A stretch of DNA of 9,883 nucleotides, from assembly GCA_031260095.1 (NCBI GenBank), contig JAIRKN010000070.1:1-9883 (forward strand), given 5' to 3'. This document shows, one piece after another, positions 6,905 to 9,883 of the stretch. This DNA is from Tannerella sp. GTDB taxonomy: Bacteria > Bacteroidota > Bacteroidia > Bacteroidales > Tannerellaceae. Both the position numbers and the translations under genes were made by a program. A model generated the notes under the pieces. It was not told where the DNA came from. It searched no databases and saw only the letters and a program-made list of their open reading frames with translations. Position 1 is the stretch's first letter. The number at the start of each line of letters is the position of its first letter.

Positions 6905-6937
6905 GTTTACTTCAACAATTGGAATGTTGAAGTAAAC
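6905..6937. repeat. Perfect 13-bp inverted repeat upstream of the DUF5106 promoter
   Basis: GTTTACTTCAACA (6905-6917) and TGTTGAAGTAAAC (6925-6937) are exact inverted copies with a 7-nt centre. They differ in base content from the GC-rich repeats just before them and end 54 bp upstream of the -33 box at 6991. Position and symmetry fit an operator for a dimeric regulator; no T-run follows, so a terminator is unlikely. The role is inferred. Confidence 0.7.
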
Positions 6938-6990
6938 AACCGGTTAGAATCGGGAGACGGCGCGGAAATGAAAAGAAAAGCGACTATTCA

Positions 6991-7022
6991 TTTTGTATTG
7001 CACACGGCTTGCATTATCTTTG
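6991..7022 (+). promoter_or_regulatory. Bacteroidetes-type promoter of the DUF5106-rsmE operon
   Basis: The -33 element TTTTG (6991-6995) and the -7 element TATCTTTG (7015-7022) are 19 nt apart, both near consensus for the Bacteroidetes primary sigma factor. The -7 box ends 23 nt before the ATG at 7046, so transcription would begin between 7022 and that codon. This also argues against any start further upstream in the same frame. Confidence 0.72.
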
Positions 7023-7045
7023 CCTCTCCAATTAATGATTTCATC

Positions 7046-7972
7046 ATGATAAAGCGAATAGATAAAACAATACGCAGATATAGCCTGATGATGATTTTGA
7101 ACGGTATCATCATCTTATGTTGCAACGCACAGGAACAGGTCGCAGACCGGCTGCTGAATATGATGCCGGAAATACCGGTTGAAATGACCGAGCCGGCGCA
7201 ACGAGCCGGATACCTCGTCGTGCACTATTGGGATAAATATGATTTCGAGGATATGTCTTTCCTTATGAATGACGATTTTCTGGAGCGTAGTTTTGTTGAT
7301 TACCTGGACCTGTTATCCTTAGTTTCCGAAGACGACAGAGATCATTCAACCGGCATCCTGATGAAAAAAGCGAAAGATAAAAAGGAGCTATTCCTTTTTA
7401 TTTCAAAACTGACGGAAAAGTATCTTTATAATCCTGACTCGCCACTGTGTGATGAAGAAAAATATATTCCTTTCTTACGCGAAGAACTCAAATCACCGTT
7501 ATTGAACGAAACGGAAAAAATACGTCCGAAGTTCCTCCTCGAAAACGTAATGAAAAACCGGACCGGACAGGTGGCCTGCGATTTTACATATACATTGATG
7601 AATGATCAAACCGGTACGCTTCATGCCATAGATACGGACTATACGCTACTCTATTTCAATGATCCCGAATGTGAGGACTGTCTGGCGCTGACCCGGAAAC
7701 TGTCGGCTTCAACTGTCGTGAATGAACGCATACAACAGAGAATACTGACCGTACTGGCCGTTTATCCGAATGACGATCTGGCGTCCTGGAAAGAACATGC
7801 TTCCGCTGTTTTAAGTTCATGGATCTATTCACGTGACGCCGGACAAGTAATAAATATGGACGGCCTGTACAATATTAAACGTTTTCCGACGATCTATCTT
7901 TTAGATAAAGATAAAAAGGTTTTGCTCAAAGATACGACTTTTGAAAAACTGGATGATTATTTCAGCCGGTAG
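7046..7972 (+). CDS. DUF5106 / thioredoxin-like secreted protein
   Basis: The predicted product has 308 residues. An N-terminal signal sequence (about 1-28, hydrophobic core MMILNGIIIL) ends CCNAQE, best read as signal peptidase I cleavage after Ala28; a lipobox reading is weaker because the residue before Cys is Leu or Cys. Residues about 30-170 form a helical DUF5106-like region (YLVVHYWDKYDF, DFLERSFVDYLDLL). Residues about 178-305 are a thioredoxin-like domain with CEDC (209-212) in YFNDPECEDC and the cis-Pro in RFPTIYLLD (Pro281). The redox motif is intact, so a periplasmic thiol-disulfide or thiol-sensing role is likely; the substrate is unknown. The frame is open upstream to 6716 through repeats, but the promoter at 6991-7022 and the signal sequence favour the ATG at 7046. 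It is the first gene of the run leading to rsmE, 35 nt before the next. Confidence 0.8.
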   Translation: MIKRIDKTIRRYSLMMILNGIIILCCNAQEQVADRLLNMMPEIPVEMTEPAQRAGYLVVHYWDKYDFEDMSFLMNDDFLERSFVDYLDLLSLVSEDDRDHSTGILMKKAKDKKELFLFISKLTEKYLYNPDSPLCDEEKYIPFLREELKSPLLNETEKIRPKFLLENVMKNRTGQVACDFTYTLMNDQTGTLHAIDTDYTLLYFNDPECEDCLALTRKLSASTVVNERIQQRILTVLAVYPNDDLASWKEHASAVLSSWIYSRDAGQVINMDGLYNIKRFPTIYLLDKDKKVLLKDTTFEKLDDYFSR

Positions 7973-8007
7973 ACGCACAACTTAAACTACAAAGGATTAA
8001 AGAACTT

Positions 8008-8652
8008 ATGGAAAAAGAAAGAAAAATAAAACTGAGGGTACAGGGCTTAACAAACAGCCAGATACAGTCTGGGGCATACGCTTTGGTTATGGCCGAAGAG
8101 GGTAGGAGGCGCATACCTATCATTGTCGGTATGTTCGAAGCGCAGTCGATCGCCATAGCGCTTGAGGGGATTAATCCTCCGCGTCCGCTTACCCACGATT
8201 TGTTCATCGCTTATATGAAAGCCACCGGATTCTATATGAAGGAGGTCTTCATTCACAAATTTGAAGACGGAGTTTTTTATTCTGAAATACTACTACTGAT
8301 GACGGATGGAGCAAGTGAAATACGGATCGATTCGCGAACTTCCGACGCTATCGCAATCGCCCTGCGAATCAATTGCGACATCTATACGACAGAAGCTATC
8401 ATGAGAAAATGCGGGATTGTTCTGGATGAAGATAATATTTTCTCGGATAGTGAGATAGAATCCTTACCCGAAGAACTCACGATGGAGGATTTACAGGATC
8501 TGACCAAACTTAAAAATCAGTTACGCTCACTGAAAAAGAAAGAGATCGAAGAGCGTATGGAGAAAGCCGTAGCAGAAGAAAATTACGAGTTTGCCAAAAT
8601 ATATAATGACGAACTATTGCGCAGGGAAGAAGAAAAAAACAAAAATAATTAA
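8008..8652 (+). CDS. Bifunctional nuclease (BFN/DUF151) protein with UVR motif
   Basis: The 214-residue cytoplasmic protein has a BFN/DUF151 domain over about residues 5-140, with the characteristic blocks GAYALVMAEEGRRRIPIIVG, EAQSIAIALEG, PLTHDLF and RTSDAIAIALR. A charged helical linker follows, then a UVR motif at about 173-208 (KKKEIEERMEKAVAEENYEFAK split as KKKEIEERMEKAVAEE and NYEFAKIYNDEL), the type found in UvrB/UvrC and in ClpC-related McsA. Plant and bacterial BFN proteins have been reported to have DNase/RNase activity; whether this protein does is not shown by sequence. The UVR tail suggests a partner protein. The ATG at 8008 follows AAAGGATTAAAG, and the stop is 11 nt before rsmE, consistent with one transcript. 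Confidence 0.88.
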   Translation: MEKERKIKLRVQGLTNSQIQSGAYALVMAEEGRRRIPIIVGMFEAQSIAIALEGINPPRPLTHDLFIAYMKATGFYMKEVFIHKFEDGVFYSEILLLMTDGASEIRIDSRTSDAIAIALRINCDIYTTEAIMRKCGIVLDEDNIFSDSEIESLPEELTMEDLQDLTKLKNQLRSLKKKEIEERMEKAVAEENYEFAKIYNDELLRREEEKNKNN

Positions 8653-8663
8653 TCTCACAGAAA

Positions 8664-9365
8664 ATGGAACACCTGTTTTATGTGCCCGACATCGCTATAA
8701 ACCCTGAACTTCCGGAAGAAGAATCACAGCATTGTACCCGCGTATTGCGGCTTCGGGAAGGAGATGAAATAACCGTCACCGACGGACGAGGATTTCTTTA
8801 TCAGGCGGTTTTAACAGAAGCACATCCCAAACACTGCCGTTTCCGTATCAACGGAAAACAGAAACAAACACCCCGGTGGAACTTTTATATTCATGTGGCA
8901 GTTGCTCCGACAAAAAATATGGAACGGATGGAGTGGTTTGTTGAAAAGGCGACGGAAATAGGGATTAATGAAATAACAGGTCTGCGCTGCCGTCATTCGG
9001 AACGACGCGAATTGAAAATACAACGCCTGAACAGGATCGCCGTAAATGCAATGAAACAGTCACAGAAAACAACGCTCCCGCAAATAAATGAAATGGTTGA
9101 TTTTAAAGATTTCATTCCCTCCGGCTTTGAGGGGTATAAAATGATCGGACATTGTTACGAAGACCAAAAGCCGTTCATAAAAGAAGTATACAAACCCGGC
9201 AAAAATGCCCTCCTGCTCATTGGGCCGGAAGGTGATTTCAGTAACGATGAAATAGATACCGCATTGGCGGCCGGTTTTTCCCCCGTTTCTTTAGGAGAAA
9301 ACCGCCTGCGCACAGAAACGGCAGCCCTCGTAGCCTGCCACACAATACATGTTTTGAATCAGTAA
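8664..9365 (+). CDS. rsmE: 16S rRNA (uracil-1498-N3)-methyltransferase RsmE
   Basis: RsmE uses S-adenosylmethionine to methylate N3 of U1498 (E. coli numbering) in 16S rRNA within the assembled small subunit, near the decoding site. The 233-residue length is normal for the family. The N-terminal PUA-like RNA-binding part (about 1-70) contains HCTRVLRLREGDEITVTDG. The SPOUT methyltransferase domain (about 73-233) shows APTKNMERMEWFVEKATEIG (82-101), HSERR (111-115), NAMKQSQ (128-134), the SAM-binding IGPEGDFSNDEI (186-197) and the knot-forming SLGENRLRTETAAL (209-222). All key positions look intact. It is co-directional with the BFN gene (11-nt gap) and the Wzi gene (21-nt gap). Confidence 0.96.
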   Translation: MEHLFYVPDIAINPELPEEESQHCTRVLRLREGDEITVTDGRGFLYQAVLTEAHPKHCRFRINGKQKQTPRWNFYIHVAVAPTKNMERMEWFVEKATEIGINEITGLRCRHSERRELKIQRLNRIAVNAMKQSQKTTLPQINEMVDFKDFIPSGFEGYKMIGHCYEDQKPFIKEVYKPGKNALLLIGPEGDFSNDEIDTALAAGFSPVSLGENRLRTETAALVACHTIHVLNQ

Positions 9366-9386
9366 AAACAATTGCAGCAAACATAT

Positions 9387-9883
9387 ATGAAAAATCTTAA
9401 CTGTTATATGTTGTTCTTCATTCTAAATATCTCCTGCATCAGGACGAGCCTCTCACAGAACAACACAGAGAGCAATGGATCTACGGATTATCGTATTGAA
9501 ACATTCGGTTCGGCTGCTACAAAAGACGATACACCCTTCTGGATCGTAAGCAACCGGTACGGAGTAGTGCCCTTACGGGCCGGTAACGGTTATTTACAGG
9601 CCGGTATATTTCATCAACAAGTAACCGCCGAAGGCATACGGTGGAGCGCCGGACTGGATCTCGTAGCTACTGCGCCACGTTACCGCAATGTCTATGTCCA
9701 GCAGATTTATCTCGAGGCCGGATACAAATGCCTTCACTTGGCAATCGGCAGTAAAGAGAAGTACTCTTCCCTGTGGGACAGGCGCCTGAGTAGCGGCGAT
9801 ATGGTTCATTCTTCCAATGCCCGTCCCATACCGGAAATAAACATTTCCGTGCCCCGGTTCACTACCGTTCCCCATACAAAAGG
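9387..9883 (+). CDS. Capsule-assembly Wzi-family outer-membrane protein (partial)
   Basis: The first 165 codons are present and the gene runs off the right edge. An N-terminal signal sequence (MKNLNCYMLFFILNISC..., cleavage likely after SLS near residue 23) is followed by a beta-rich region with marks of the Bacteroidetes Caps_assemb_Wzi family: DTPFWIVSNRYG, PLRAGNGYLQAG, YVQQIYLEAGY, LAIGSKEKY, RLSSGDMVHSSNARPIPEI and PRFTTVP. By comparison with E. coli Wzi this would be an outer-membrane beta-barrel that helps hold capsular polysaccharide on the surface; in Bacteroidales the exact ligand is often unknown. It starts 21 nt after rsmE with no promoter obvious in the gap, so it probably shares the transcript. 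The missing C-terminal part prevents checking the full barrel. Confidence 0.85.
   Translation, partial: MKNLNCYMLFFILNISCIRTSLSQNNTESNGSTDYRIETFGSAATKDDTPFWIVSNRYGVVPLRAGNGYLQAGIFHQQVTAEGIRWSAGLDLVATAPRYRNVYVQQIYLEAGYKCLHLAIGSKEKYSSLWDRRLSSGDMVHSSNARPIPEINISVPRFTTVPHTK

Noticed and set aside
6716..7045. N-terminal extension of the DUF5106 gene to an earlier start
   Set aside because: The extra 110 codons run through the palindromic repeats and the promoter, and would bury the signal sequence. The ATG at 7046 fits better.

Overview
The window reads as chromosome of a Bacteroidales bacterium. The evidence is the set of Bacteroidetes-type proteins (a DUF5106/thioredoxin protein, a Bacteroidetes-type capsule-assembly Wzi protein, a bifunctional-nuclease/UVR protein and a DnaG with an EGYTD Toprim motif) together with promoters of the Bacteroidetes form (TAnnTTTG -7 box, TTTG -33 box). 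The family within the order cannot be set from this sequence. Standard code 11 fits: TGA ends the ABC ATPase gene inside an ATGA overlap.

Layout. (1) 1-567, minus: the 5' part of a CCA-adding tRNA nucleotidyltransferase gene, cut by the window edge. (2) About 568-2047: a stretch without an intact gene that looks like an insertion and decay zone. It holds a perfect 15-bp hairpin, the front half of an IS1595-family transposase with a TGA stop and no rear half, a tandem array of four 22-bp units plus one shortened unit, and the decayed 3' end of a gene for an HU-like/DUF4469 protein. (3) 2048-6391, minus: a tight three-gene operon, dnaG, then a NatA-like ABC ATPase, then a NatB-like ABC permease (10-nt gap, then a 4-nt ATGA overlap). 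(4) 6392-7045: a divergent intergenic region of about 650 bp with two 75-bp imperfect palindromic repeats, partial copies of them, and a perfect 13-bp inverted repeat just before a good promoter. (5) 7046-9883, plus: an apparent operon of four genes, a secreted DUF5106/thioredoxin-like protein, a bifunctional nuclease with a UVR motif, the 16S rRNA methyltransferase RsmE, and the 5' part of a Wzi-family outer-membrane protein.

The genes are mostly housekeeping: tRNA 3'-end maturation, replication priming, rRNA methylation, ABC export and envelope functions. I see no convincing new multi-gene system. The unexplained material is in the two intergenic stretches: the 22-bp array, the palindromic repeats, the 13-bp inverted repeat, and the eroded transposase and DUF4469 genes. 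All functional calls come from reading motifs and family resemblance by eye; no database search was run.
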